From: DAOQTX01 sp035340715
GTDB taxonomy: Bacteria > Bacteroidota > Bacteroidia > AKYH767-A > OLB10
DNA length: 45,538 nt
Assembly (NCBI GenBank): GCA_035340715.1
Contig: DAOQTX010000018.1
Span: forward strand, 1 to 45,538
Direction: 5' to 3'
Position numbers and translations under genes: made by a program. Below, in pieces: positions 16,301 through 24,670 of this stretch. Within the stretch, counting starts at the first letter, position 1, and each line of letters starts with the position of its first letter. A model generated the notes under the pieces. That model searched no databases, was not told the DNA's origin, and was given only the letters and a program-made list of their open reading frames with translations.

Positions 16301-18616
16301 ATGCGTAAACTTCAATCAACTTTAGTTTTTGTTTTCATATTACTGATGTGCTCATCGGCTGTGTTGGCTCAAAGTGGAACCGCAACCGTTAGAGGATTCG
16401 TTTATGAAAAAGCGAGCGGAGAACCGCTTCCCTTTACCAATGTTTATCTGGCTAAAACCACTTATGGTGCCGCCACAGATGAACATGGTTTCTTTAACAT
16501 TTCAAAAATTCGTCCCGGAGATTATATCTTAAATGTTCAGGCACTTGGATTCGATTCAATTGGTGTTGCATTGTCGTTAAAGAGCGGTGATATTGTTACT
16601 CAAAAACTTTATGTTCAAAAACGTGCGGTTGAATTGGGGAATATCGAAATATCAGCCGAGAAGCAAGAACGTCAATCGGAAGTTAAAATGTCGGTAACAA
16701 AGGTTACTCCTAAAGACATTGAACAACTGCCTTCTATAGGTGGTCAGGCCGACCTTGCACAATATCTTCAAGTATTGCCAGGTGTAGTAAGCACGGGCGA
16801 TCAAGGAGGACAATTGTACATACGTGGCGGAACTCCAATTCAAAATATGGTGCTGCTCGATGGAATGATTGTGTACAATCCCTTTCACAGCATAGGTTTG
16901 TTTTCAGTTTTCGATACCGATATCATCAGCACTGCCGATGTATACACCGGAGGATACAACAGCGAATATGGAGGGCGTATTTCGAGTGTGATGGATATAA
17001 GAACCAAAGACGGCAATAAAAAAAGAAATACCGGCAACTTGGGAGTAAATCCTTTTCTGTCGAAAGTGCTATTAGAAGGACCTATCAAAAAAGCTAAAAC
17101 CGATGGCGATGGTACTTCATCCTACATTATTTCTGCCAAGCATTCATATTTAGATCAAAGTTCAAAGTCGCTTTACAGTTATATCAGCGATGAAGGCTTG
17201 CCTTATTCTTTTACTGATTTTTATGGAAAGATTTCGCTCAACAGTGACAATGGAAGTAAACTCAATTTATTTGGATTTAATTTTAAAGATAAAGTGCAGT
17301 ATGCCAATGTTAGCGATCTGAATTGGAACAGTTCCGGATTTGGCAGCAGTTTTATTTTAATTCCGGCCAGCAGCAATGTATTTCTTACCGGAGGATTTGC
17401 TTACAGTACCTACGATATAACCTTGCAAGAAGGAGACGACAAACCACGTTTCAGTTCTATCGATGGTTTTAACGTAAACATCGGTTTCAAAAATTTTATT
17501 GGAAAAGATTATCTGCATTATGGAATCGAATTGCTTGGATTCAAAACCAATTTCGAATTTTTCAACATCTCCAATTTAAAAATTGAACAAGTTGAAAACA
17601 CTACCGAGATTGCAGCATTTGCCAAGTACCGCTATGTACACGAAAAAATTGTACTCGAGCCCGGTTTGCGTTTTCACTACTATGCTTCGCTCAACGATCC
17701 ATCGTTTGAACCTCGCCTTGGTGCCAAATACAATATCAACGAAAGTGTTCGAATAAAACTGGCTGCCGGTATGTATTCTCAAAATCTCTTAAGCTCTGTA
17801 AGCGATAGAGATGTAGTAAACTTGTTCTACGGATTTTTATCCGGACCGGATAACTTACCTAAAGAATTTGATGACGAGAAAGTGAATACCCGTCTTCAAA
17901 AATCGCAACACCTTTTATTAGGTGCTGAAGTTGATGTGTTTGAGAATGTGGTGGTTAATATTGAAGGTTACTACAAGTTTTTTAAACAGCTGAGCAATCT
18001 GAACCGCGATAAAATATATCCGGACAATGCTGCCAATGCCAATATTGAAGATGTATTGAAGAAAGATTTTATCATTGAACGAGGCAATGCCACAGGACTC
18101 GATCTTTCATTGAAATATTCAAAAGGTCCCATCAACCTTTGGACAGTATATAGTTTATCCTATGTCGATCGCTACGATGGAATACGTACTTACACACCTC
18201 ATTTCGATCGCAGACACAATGTAAACTTTGTTGGCTCTTATACCTTTGGTAAAAGTAAGTTGTGGCATTTGGATGCTCGTTGGAATTTCGGAACCGGATT
18301 TCCATTTACGGAGACCACCGGTTTTTATGAGTACTTAAATTTTGAAGATGGAATAACCACCGATTATGAAACCGCTAACGGAACGCTTGGAACTTTATTC
18401 GGTGAGTTGAACAATGGGAAACTACCTGCATATCATCGCTTGGACATAGCTGTAAAAAGAACTTTTGTTTTGGGCGAACATTCCAATCTCGAAATCATTG
18501 GAAGTATAATTAATGCCTATAACCACGGTAATATTTTCTATTTCGACCGTATTCGATACGAGCGTGTGGATCAGCTCCCAATTATTCCAGCTATAGGAGT
18601 AAACTTAACCTGGTAA
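16301..18616 (+). CDS. TonB-dependent outer-membrane receptor with carboxypeptidase-like N-terminal domain
   Basis: A 771-residue outer-membrane transporter. The ATG at 16301 gives a clean signal peptide (MRKLQSTLVFVFILLMCSSA, cleavage near 23). An earlier in-frame ATG at 16259 lies inside the EVE gene and spoils the signal. Residues about 25-110 are a carboxypeptidase-regulatory-like beta domain (TVRGFVYEKASGEPLPFTNV). A plug follows at about 130-235 with LYIRGGTPIQNMVLLDGM and YNSEYGGRISSVMDI, and then the barrel to the terminal aromatic, INLTW-like VNLTW. There is no SusD-like gene beside it, so it is not a polysaccharide-utilisation pair. The substrate is unknown. Confidence 0.92.
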   Translation: MRKLQSTLVFVFILLMCSSAVLAQSGTATVRGFVYEKASGEPLPFTNVYLAKTTYGAATDEHGFFNISKIRPGDYILNVQALGFDSIGVALSLKSGDIVTQKLYVQKRAVELGNIEISAEKQERQSEVKMSVTKVTPKDIEQLPSIGGQADLAQYLQVLPGVVSTGDQGGQLYIRGGTPIQNMVLLDGMIVYNPFHSIGLFSVFDTDIISTADVYTGGYNSEYGGRISSVMDIRTKDGNKKRNTGNLGVNPFLSKVLLEGPIKKAKTDGDGTSSYIISAKHSYLDQSSKSLYSYISDEGLPYSFTDFYGKISLNSDNGSKLNLFGFNFKDKVQYANVSDLNWNSSGFGSSFILIPASSNVFLTGGFAYSTYDITLQEGDDKPRFSSIDGFNVNIGFKNFIGKDYLHYGIELLGFKTNFEFFNISNLKIEQVENTTEIAAFAKYRYVHEKIVLEPGLRFHYYASLNDPSFEPRLGAKYNINESVRIKLAAGMYSQNLLSSVSDRDVVNLFYGFLSGPDNLPKEFDDEKVNTRLQKSQHLLLGAEVDVFENVVVNIEGYYKFFKQLSNLNRDKIYPDNAANANIEDVLKKDFIIERGNATGLDLSLKYSKGPINLWTVYSLSYVDRYDGIRTYTPHFDRRHNVNFVGSYTFGKSKLWHLDARWNFGTGFPFTETTGFYEYLNFEDGITTDYETANGTLGTLFGELNNGKLPAYHRLDIAVKRTFVLGEHSNLEIIGSIINAYNHGNIFYFDRIRYERVDQLPIIPAIGVNLTW

Positions 18617-18646
18617 AACAAAATTGAATTTTTTGTCGCTGAGCTT

Positions 18647-19813
18647 TTAGCGCAGTACTTCGCGAGCGATAACCAGTTTTTGTATTTCGCTGGTGCCTTC
18701 GCCTATGGTGCACAACTTTGAATCGCGATAATATTTCTCCACCGGAAAATCTTTGGTATAACCATATCCGCCAAAAATCTGAACCGCTTCAGTGGCACAC
18801 TTTACCGCCACTTCGCTGGCATAATATTTTGCCATAGCCGCTTCACGCGTGCAGTTCAATTTTTTGTTTTTCAAATCAGCGGCTCTATGGGTAAGCAACT
18901 CCGCAGCATCAATCTCGGTAGCCATATCGGCCAGTTTGAAAGAGATGCCCTGAAACTGTATGATGGCTTTGTTAAACTGTTGACGTTCTTGTGCATATTG
19001 CAACGAAGCTTCTAAGGCCCCTTTTGCAATGCCTAATGAAAGCGATGCTATGGAAATTCTTCCACCATCTAAAACTTTCATTGCTTGTATGAATCCCTGT
19101 CCAACTTCGCCCAGGATTTGATCTTTATGAATACGGCAATTTTCAAAAATCAATTCGGTGGTTTCACTAGCGCGCATGCCTAACTTATTCTCTTTGCGCC
19201 CAGCCGAAAAACCCGGAGTGCCCTTTTCGACAACAAATGCTGTCATTCCTTTTGAGTCGCCTTTTTCACCGGTTCGGACTATAACTACTGCCACATTGCC
19301 GGATGCGCCATGAGTGATCCAACATTTTGTTCCGTTGATGATATAATGATCGCCATCCTGCTGAGCTACACACATCATATTGCCGGCATCCGATCCGGTG
19401 TTGGGTTCCGTAAGGCCCCATGCCCCAATCCACTCGCCTGTAGCCAGTTTGGGTAAGTATTTTTTCTTTTGCTCTTCGTTGCCGAATTGCAATATGTGGC
19501 CGGTACATAAAGAATTGTGTGCCGCGGTGGATAAACCAATGGAGCCACAAACTTTGCTTATTTCTACTAAGGCGGCAATGTACTCGTGATAGCCCAAGCC
19601 TGCTCCTCCGTATTGCTCAGGCACTAGAATACCCATCAAACCCAACTCTCCCATTTTGTGAAATAACTCTATTGGAAAATGTTGCGCTTCGTCCCACTCC
19701 ATTACATGAGGGCGAATGTGTTTCTCGGCAAAATCGCGAACGGTTTGCTCAATCATCAATTGGTTTTCTGATTTACTGAATTGTATGGCGCTTAAAGTAT
19801 CGTTATTCTGCAT
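18647..19813 (-). CDS. Acyl-CoA dehydrogenase
   Basis: A 388-residue FAD flavoenzyme that introduces the alpha-beta double bond in acyl-CoAs. Typical signatures are the FAD-contacting GAWGLTEPNTGSDAG, the WITHGASGNVAVVIVRT strand region, the QIFGGYGYTKDFPVEKYYRD signature, and IGEGTSEIQ near the end. In the last, Glu372 is at the place of the catalytic base of short-chain and butyryl-type enzymes. That position and the length suggest a short- or branched-chain substrate rather than isovaleryl-CoA, but chain length cannot be fixed. Its start overlaps the end of the helix-hairpin-helix gene by 11 bases, so translation may be coupled. No other beta-oxidation gene is in view. Confidence 0.93.
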   Translation of the reverse strand: MQNNDTLSAIQFSKSENQLMIEQTVRDFAEKHIRPHVMEWDEAQHFPIELFHKMGELGLMGILVPEQYGGAGLGYHEYIAALVEISKVCGSIGLSTAAHNSLCTGHILQFGNEEQKKKYLPKLATGEWIGAWGLTEPNTGSDAGNMMCVAQQDGDHYIINGTKCWITHGASGNVAVVIVRTGEKGDSKGMTAFVVEKGTPGFSAGRKENKLGMRASETTELIFENCRIHKDQILGEVGQGFIQAMKVLDGGRISIASLSLGIAKGALEASLQYAQERQQFNKAIIQFQGISFKLADMATEIDAAELLTHRAADLKNKKLNCTREAAMAKYYASEVAVKCATEAVQIFGGYGYTKDFPVEKYYRDSKLCTIGEGTSEIQKLVIAREVLR

Positions 19814-20786
19814 GGGTGTTTAAGTTTTCGTTTTCGATTACAATATAAGGTGCAATTTTACTATATAATTCTTCATTGAGCAAAGCCATCTTTTTTAATT
19901 GCTCTTTGGAAGTAAATGATCCATGAAACTTGCGATGATTGAGTATAAAGTTTGCCAAGGCTGTATTAATATAAGGATGTTTCAATTGTTCAATTGTGGC
20001 TGTGTTTATCGATATCATACGCAAGGGAGCGGAAACAATATAAGACGAAGCCATCAGAATAGCAACCGAAGTAGAATCCATGTATTTAACTTCGTGTAAT
20101 TGTGATGTAGAAAAATACCCGCCCAAATCATCTCTGTATTTAATAATGGCTGCAGCCCTGGCCTTGCCGATGCTTTTGACTTTCATTAACTGTTCGGCTG
20201 TAGCTATATTGAGATTGATTGGCAATAGCGTATCCTTGCTTAGATTTAATGCACTGTACTTTTCGGAATAAGAACTTGTACTCTCCGATTTATCAGGAAG
20301 ATCAACAAACGCTTGTAGCTTTTTTAGTTTTTCATTTTGCATAAAGTACATACTCATAAAAGATTGCCTGGAAGTATAAGTACCCGCTTTGCTCAAATAT
20401 TTTCGGATGGATTGAATATGATAATCTTTAAAACCCAATTGCCTGAATGTTTCATCGTTGGCGGTATTAGGGTTGAAAGAAAATGCAGGAAGGTCTTCTT
20501 CTGTTGAGAATGGTTTTTTATAATCATTGTAGCGCTGCTCTTGTATTATCTGCTCAGCATAAATTGGCCTGCTACTTTTCTTCCATTGCTCGTACGCTAA
20601 AATTTTCGACTGTATGGTTTGTTTGTTTAAAGAATTGGGTTTTGGTGGAAGCCTATTGATGACTATAAGAAACACACACCAAAGCGATAAGATGGAAAGT
20701 AGAAAGATCATTCCTTTGCGTTGTGCGCGATTGAATGTAAAGAGCTCTTTTACAATATCGGATGTCCTTTTAAAAGGATTTCTCAT
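19803..20786 (-). CDS. Membrane-anchored helix-hairpin-helix protein
   Basis: A 327-residue protein with an N-terminal basic segment, one transmembrane helix (about 26-44, MIFLLSILSLWCVFLIVI) and a soluble part with three ComEA-like helix-hairpin-helix units. Each begins with an Asn-x-Ala/Thr-Ala motif: FNPNTANDETFRQLGF (about residue 104), INLNIATAEQLMKVKSIGKA (about 190), and ISINTATIEQLKHPYI (about 260). The middle unit has the classic hairpin IGKARAAAIIKYR. ComEA binds DNA outside the membrane during uptake, but this three-unit, Bacteroidota-type protein is longer and its role is not known. Either DNA binding in the periplasm or a protein-protein role is possible. It overlaps the acyl-CoA dehydrogenase gene. 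Confidence 0.85.
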   Translation of the reverse strand: MRNPFKRTSDIVKELFTFNRAQRKGMIFLLSILSLWCVFLIVINRLPPKPNSLNKQTIQSKILAYEQWKKSSRPIYAEQIIQEQRYNDYKKPFSTEEDLPAFSFNPNTANDETFRQLGFKDYHIQSIRKYLSKAGTYTSRQSFMSMYFMQNEKLKKLQAFVDLPDKSESTSSYSEKYSALNLSKDTLLPINLNIATAEQLMKVKSIGKARAAAIIKYRDDLGGYFSTSQLHEVKYMDSTSVAILMASSYIVSAPLRMISINTATIEQLKHPYINTALANFILNHRKFHGSFTSKEQLKKMALLNEELYSKIAPYIVIENENLNTHAE

Positions 20787-20804
20787 ATTTGAATTTACTC
20801 AATT

Positions 20805-22097
20805 TTATTCTTTTGATGCTTGTTTTTCTATTGCACTATAATCCTGCCCGTCTATTTGATCGGGGAGGGTGTAAAATCCTGTACCTTCTGTAGTTTTTGG
20901 TGGGTTGGGATTGGATAAGGTGAAGGATTGAGGCCAGCGTAAAATTAAAGGTATGATCAGAGAAGGATTAAAAGCACCTACATTTTGAATCATGTTTATG
21001 GCCGGGTCGGAACTGCTGTACATAAATCCATTATGCGATAATTCGATTTGGGAAAAGCCATAACCTTGATTTGAATTAACAACTTGAATAAAGTCAGTTG
21101 GAGGAGGCGGGGTAGGATAATTTGCCCAATTGGACCAAGGCAAAATAACATAATGAATACCATCAGAGCCTGCACCCATGAAAAGTTTTAGAGAATTAGC
21201 AGATTGATAAAATTCAACACCTCTGAAATCTGCTACATAGTTGTTTCCGGTAATAATTGGAATATTAAATCTTTTGTACGAGTTATTAATATAATCTCCG
21301 TCAAGATCCAATTCTAAAAGATGATAACGGTATTGTGTGCCAAGTGGGTCGTTTACCGATGCAAAACTAGCCCAGGCGAGCCATCTTCCATCGGGTGATA
21401 AATCGAGTTCTTGAGCAAACACTTCACCTCCGGCATTGCTATTGGGATTACTTTGTGTTGGATATATTCTTCCATTTTTTGTGGTTGAGCCATCGATATG
21501 AATGGTAATCTTTTTAATAGCTGCTTCAGGTGAATTTATTGTACCGGGTCCAGCTAAGAAATAGAGATACCGTGTGTTTGATGCGGTTAACTGTCCTACA
21601 GCAATAGCTCCATATTCAGTAGAGGTAAGTCCCTGATAACTTATAGTATCAACCAATATTGGCGTGATTGAAAATATGTTCATATCAACAACCGACCTCC
21701 ATAGTGTTGATGTACTTGAAAATCCACCGGTTGTGCTAAAAACATTAAACTTTCGTTGGCAATCAGAATTATTACCAAAAGGAACAATAGTAATTTCAGC
21801 ACCACCGGAAGGAATAGAACCCATGAAAGTATTATTATAATCAAACACATTATTATCCGAGACATAGAAAAGAAGATTATTATTATCATCATACATACCA
21901 TTGGCAACACTGGCGGCAGTTGGAGCAACAGAAGAGCCAGATACCGGTGTGATAGTAGATGGAATGGGAGTTGATAAACTCATGTCCATTTTTCGAGGAG
22001 AAATATACCAGTTGCGCATTTGTGTGCTTGTTTGTGCATGAAGATTGTATGCTACAAGCAATAGAAATACGATGGAGTGGATGATGTGTTTTTTCAT
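20805..22097 (-). CDS. Secreted beta-propeller-like protein, function unknown
   Basis: A 430-residue exported protein with signal peptide (MKKHIIHSIVFLLLVAYNLH, cleavage after about residue 21). The body shows repeated surface-propeller-like phrases: SVANGMYDDNNNLLFYVSDN, FAQELDLSPDGRWLAWASF, ADFRGVEFYQSANSLKLFMG and GFSQIELSHNGFMYSSS. Each resembles one blade of a WD40/TolB-type propeller. It ends FYTLPDQIDGQDYSAIEKQ without a T9SS sorting domain, although similar secreted Bacteroidota proteins usually continue past the LPDQIDG phrase. It may therefore be shortened, or retained in the periplasm. The stop is clean and no continuing frame is seen behind it. It sits between a T9SS cargo gene (38-base gap) and the helix-hairpin-helix gene (18-base gap). 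Confidence 0.7.
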   Translation of the reverse strand: MKKHIIHSIVFLLLVAYNLHAQTSTQMRNWYISPRKMDMSLSTPIPSTITPVSGSSVAPTAASVANGMYDDNNNLLFYVSDNNVFDYNNTFMGSIPSGGAEITIVPFGNNSDCQRKFNVFSTTGGFSSTSTLWRSVVDMNIFSITPILVDTISYQGLTSTEYGAIAVGQLTASNTRYLYFLAGPGTINSPEAAIKKITIHIDGSTTKNGRIYPTQSNPNSNAGGEVFAQELDLSPDGRWLAWASFASVNDPLGTQYRYHLLELDLDGDYINNSYKRFNIPIITGNNYVADFRGVEFYQSANSLKLFMGAGSDGIHYVILPWSNWANYPTPPPPTDFIQVVNSNQGYGFSQIELSHNGFMYSSSDPAINMIQNVGAFNPSLIIPLILRWPQSFTLSNPNPPKTTEGTGFYTLPDQIDGQDYSAIEKQASKE

Positions 22098-22135
22098 AAG
22101 AACAATTTTTATTTAATGAGTTTTATAAACAGTTA

Positions 22136-23424
22136 CTAATGAAGCACAATAAATTTCTGAGCATAGTTTTTAGCATTCACTTGCAGCAGCGCTACATAAA
22201 TGCCGGGCCTGAGTGAAAAACTATGCGGACATTTATTAGCAATAGGGCTGCTATACACTGCTTTGCCTTCGGTATTGATTACTTGCANNNNNNNNNNNNN
22301 NNNNNNNNNNNNNNNNNNNNNNNNNNNNNNNNNNNNNNNNNNNNNNNNNNNNNNNNNNNNNNNNNNNNNNNNNNNNNNNNNNNNNNNTAGCCATTATCAC
22401 TTGGAATATCGCCAAAAAATCTTGTCCATAAGGTATCGCCTACAGCATCGGTTTTTATTAAATATACATCACCATTATTAGAACCGTTGGGTGCACCTCC
22501 TGTTAATATATAGCCTCCATCTGATGTTTGAAATATTGAACTTAAATATTGACTTTCTAAACTATATAATCGCTTTGTCCACAGTGTATCGCCAACAGAA
22601 TCAGTTTTAATTAGGAAAATATTGCTCTGAAATATAGTTGTATCCCATATCTGACCTGCAATCACAAAACCACTGTCGGAGGTTTGTTTAATATCAAAAC
22701 CAACGTCTCCTTTTGAGAATCCATAGTTTCTGGTAAATAAGGTGTCTCCGGATGAATTGGTACGAATAAAATTAAAATCCGAAGTAGACGTTGAAGTACC
22801 ATACTCACCAGTTATAGCAAATCCATTATCAAAAGTTTTGCAAACGGCATACCCAGTGCTGCCATAAGGGGAAACATTATATAGATGACTGCTCAATATG
22901 GAACCATTGCTCGAACAAGTTATTAGATATGCACTATAAATTGGTTGTGATAGAAAAAGACCGGTTAGACCATATATGGTATCGTTAATCGAAGCCATGC
23001 TATTGCCAAAATAAATTGTAGTACCGGCATTACCAAGGGAATAGGTTTTGGTCCAAAGGCTGTCGCCATTCGCATCAAGCCGTAATAGCCAGTTTTTAGC
23101 ATTAGGTCCTCCTGCTGCATCAAACGTAGCGTTCACTATATATCCACTGTCGGAAGTTTGTTCTATATAAGTTACGCCTTCTGTACTGGGTCCGCTAAAA
23201 GTTTTAGCCCATTCAATAGTACCCACAGAATCGAGTTTTACAACCACAACATCGTTACCATTAAAATTATTTCCGCCACCAATTACATAGCCGCCATCAA
23301 AGGTTTCTTGAACACAAGATGCAGCGACACAACCCAAAGTATCAATCACTTTTTCAAACGTATTTTGGGCGTTGGCTAAGGTGCAAGTGAGCATCAATAA
23401 AAAGAGGAGGAGGAGTTTTTTCAT
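22136..23424 (-). CDS. T9SS-sorted secreted repeat protein, interrupted by an assembly gap
   Basis: The N-terminal 345 or so residues follow a signal peptide (MKKLLLLFLLMLTCTLANAQ). They consist of repeated units of about 50-60 residues of the type QTSDGGYILTGG ... GDVYLIKTDAVGDTLWTR, known from secreted Bacteroidota proteins and probably a beta-propeller. After 100 N (22288-22387) the minus strand continues in another frame with a type A sorting domain: VINTEGKAVYSSP, then LRPGIYVALLQV and a terminal KFIVLH before TAG at 22138-22136. The two parts are very probably one gene, with the true gap length differing from 100 (2 modulo 3 if the frame is intact). The protein would go to the cell surface or outside through T9SS. 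Confidence 0.85.
22288..22387. other. Scaffold gap of exactly 100 N
   Basis: One hundred N, the conventional placeholder for a gap of unknown length, lie inside the T9SS cargo gene. Reading frames on the two sides disagree, so the true length is not 100 if the gene is intact. Confidence 0.97.
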
Positions 23425-23462
23425 GGGCTTAAGAAATGTGATGAACGAATATTACTTTAATT

Positions 23463-23492
23463 CAAATATAGTAAACAGGATGAGTTTTACAT
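23463..23492 (-). promoter_or_regulatory. Possible promoter of the T9SS cargo gene
   Basis: TATATTTG on the minus strand (23470-23463) is a full match to the -7 element, 38 bases before the ATG. The -33 position, 19 bases further up, reads ATG instead of TTG. Support is moderate. Confidence 0.45.
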
Positions 23493-23566
23493 TTAACATA
23501 TGGTATGAAACCAAAAGGAAACTTAATAAAAGATGTATGAATGAGCGTGCTTAAAGTTTAATCGTA

Positions 23567-23601
23567 TAAAAAAAACGGCCCACAGAAATACTGCGAGCCG
23601 T
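23567..23601 (-). terminator. Intrinsic terminator of mdh
   Basis: On the minus strand ACGGCTCGCAG pairs with CTGTGGGCCGT (two G-T pairs) around the loop TATTT, and eight T follow. It lies 21 bases after the mdh stop. Confidence 0.87.
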
Positions 23602-23621
23602 GCTTATAAATTTTTTTGTGT

Positions 23622-24563
23622 TTATCGAGCAACTATGGGCATATTGTCTAAAACTTCCATAACTTCTTTAACGGCAGCGGCAGATTTTTTAAGCATATCC
23701 ATCTCAGAAGTATTAAGTTTTAGTTCGATAACTTCTTCAATACCTTTCTTACCGAGTTTAACCGGAACTCCCAAATAAATATCTTTTAATCCGTACTCGC
23801 CATTGAGCCAGGCACAGCATGGAAAAATTCTTTTCTGATCGCGTACAATGGCTTCGACCATTTGAGCAGCAGCAGCACCCGGTGCATACCAAGCTGAGGT
23901 GCCCATAAGATTAACCAATTCGCCACCTCCCACTTTTGTTCTTTCGATGATGGCATTGAGTCGTTCTTCGGAAATAAGTTCACTCACAGGAATACCGGAT
24001 ACGGTGGTATATCTAGAAAGAGGAACCATGGTATCGCCATGGCCACCCATTAAAATGGCTTGAATGTCTTTAGGTGAAGCATTGAGTTCATCGGCAAGAA
24101 AAGCTCTGTAACGAGCCGTATCTAATATACCCGCCATACCAAATACTTTTGATGAATCGATTCCTGCGGTGAGGTAAGCGCAATAGGTCATAACATCAAG
24201 CGGATTGCTCACTACAATGATAATGGCATTTGGCGAATGCTTGATGATGTTTTCGGTAACGGACCGAACAATGCCTGCGTTGGTTGATATTAAATCATCG
24301 CGGCTCATACCGGGTTTGCGCGGCAGTCCGGAAGTAATAACTACAACAGATGAACCGGCAGTGGCGGCATAGTCGTTGGTACTACCTTTGATACGGGTAT
24401 CGTATAAATTGATGGGGCTGGTTTGCCACATATCGAGTGATTTTCCTTCAGCGATACCTTCTTTAATATCGAGTAAAACCACTTCGCTACAAAGTTCTTT
24501 ATGCGCTATTACGTTTGCACATGTTGAGCCTACGTTTCCGGCTCCTACAACAGTTACCTTCAT
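23622..24563 (-). CDS. mdh: Malate dehydrogenase, NAD-dependent
   Basis: This TCA-cycle enzyme interconverts malate and oxaloacetate. It is 313 residues and of the LDH-like MDH type. The NAD motif is GAGNVG (7-12), with Asp32 at the end of the second strand, which favours NAD over NADP. The active-site loop has Arg82 in PRKPGMSRDD (82 and 88 bind the carboxylates; Arg at 82 marks malate rather than lactate specificity). Asn120, Asp148 and Arg151 (ILDTARYR), and His175 with Asp177 (GGHGDTM), complete the catalytic set. It is monocistronic, with a terminator behind it and a plus-strand membrane-protein gene in front. Closeness to gyrB and secDF resembles what is seen in other Bacteroidota, as far as I recall. 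Confidence 0.97.
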   Translation of the reverse strand: MKVTVVGAGNVGSTCANVIAHKELCSEVVLLDIKEGIAEGKSLDMWQTSPINLYDTRIKGSTNDYAATAGSSVVVITSGLPRKPGMSRDDLISTNAGIVRSVTENIIKHSPNAIIIVVSNPLDVMTYCAYLTAGIDSSKVFGMAGILDTARYRAFLADELNASPKDIQAILMGGHGDTMVPLSRYTTVSGIPVSELISEERLNAIIERTKVGGGELVNLMGTSAWYAPGAAAAQMVEAIVRDQKRIFPCCAWLNGEYGLKDIYLGVPVKLGKKGIEEVIELKLNTSEMDMLKKSAAAVKEVMEVLDNMPIVAR

Positions 24564-24670
24564 TTTTTATTTCTGATTATTGGTTATAGATTAGAGTCTG
24601 CTAAGTTAGAAAAAGCCCTCAAAATAATTACATGAGTTGCCAACAGAATTTGATTTTAATTGAAGCGTAA

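Noticed and set aside
16301..18616. SusC/SusD polysaccharide-utilisation locus
   Set aside because: There is no SusD-like lipoprotein or glycoside hydrolase next to the TonB receptor.
22279..23424. T9SS gene read straight through the N run, ending at 22279
   Set aside because: The N count is arbitrary. The sorting domain in another frame on the far side shows where the gene really ends.
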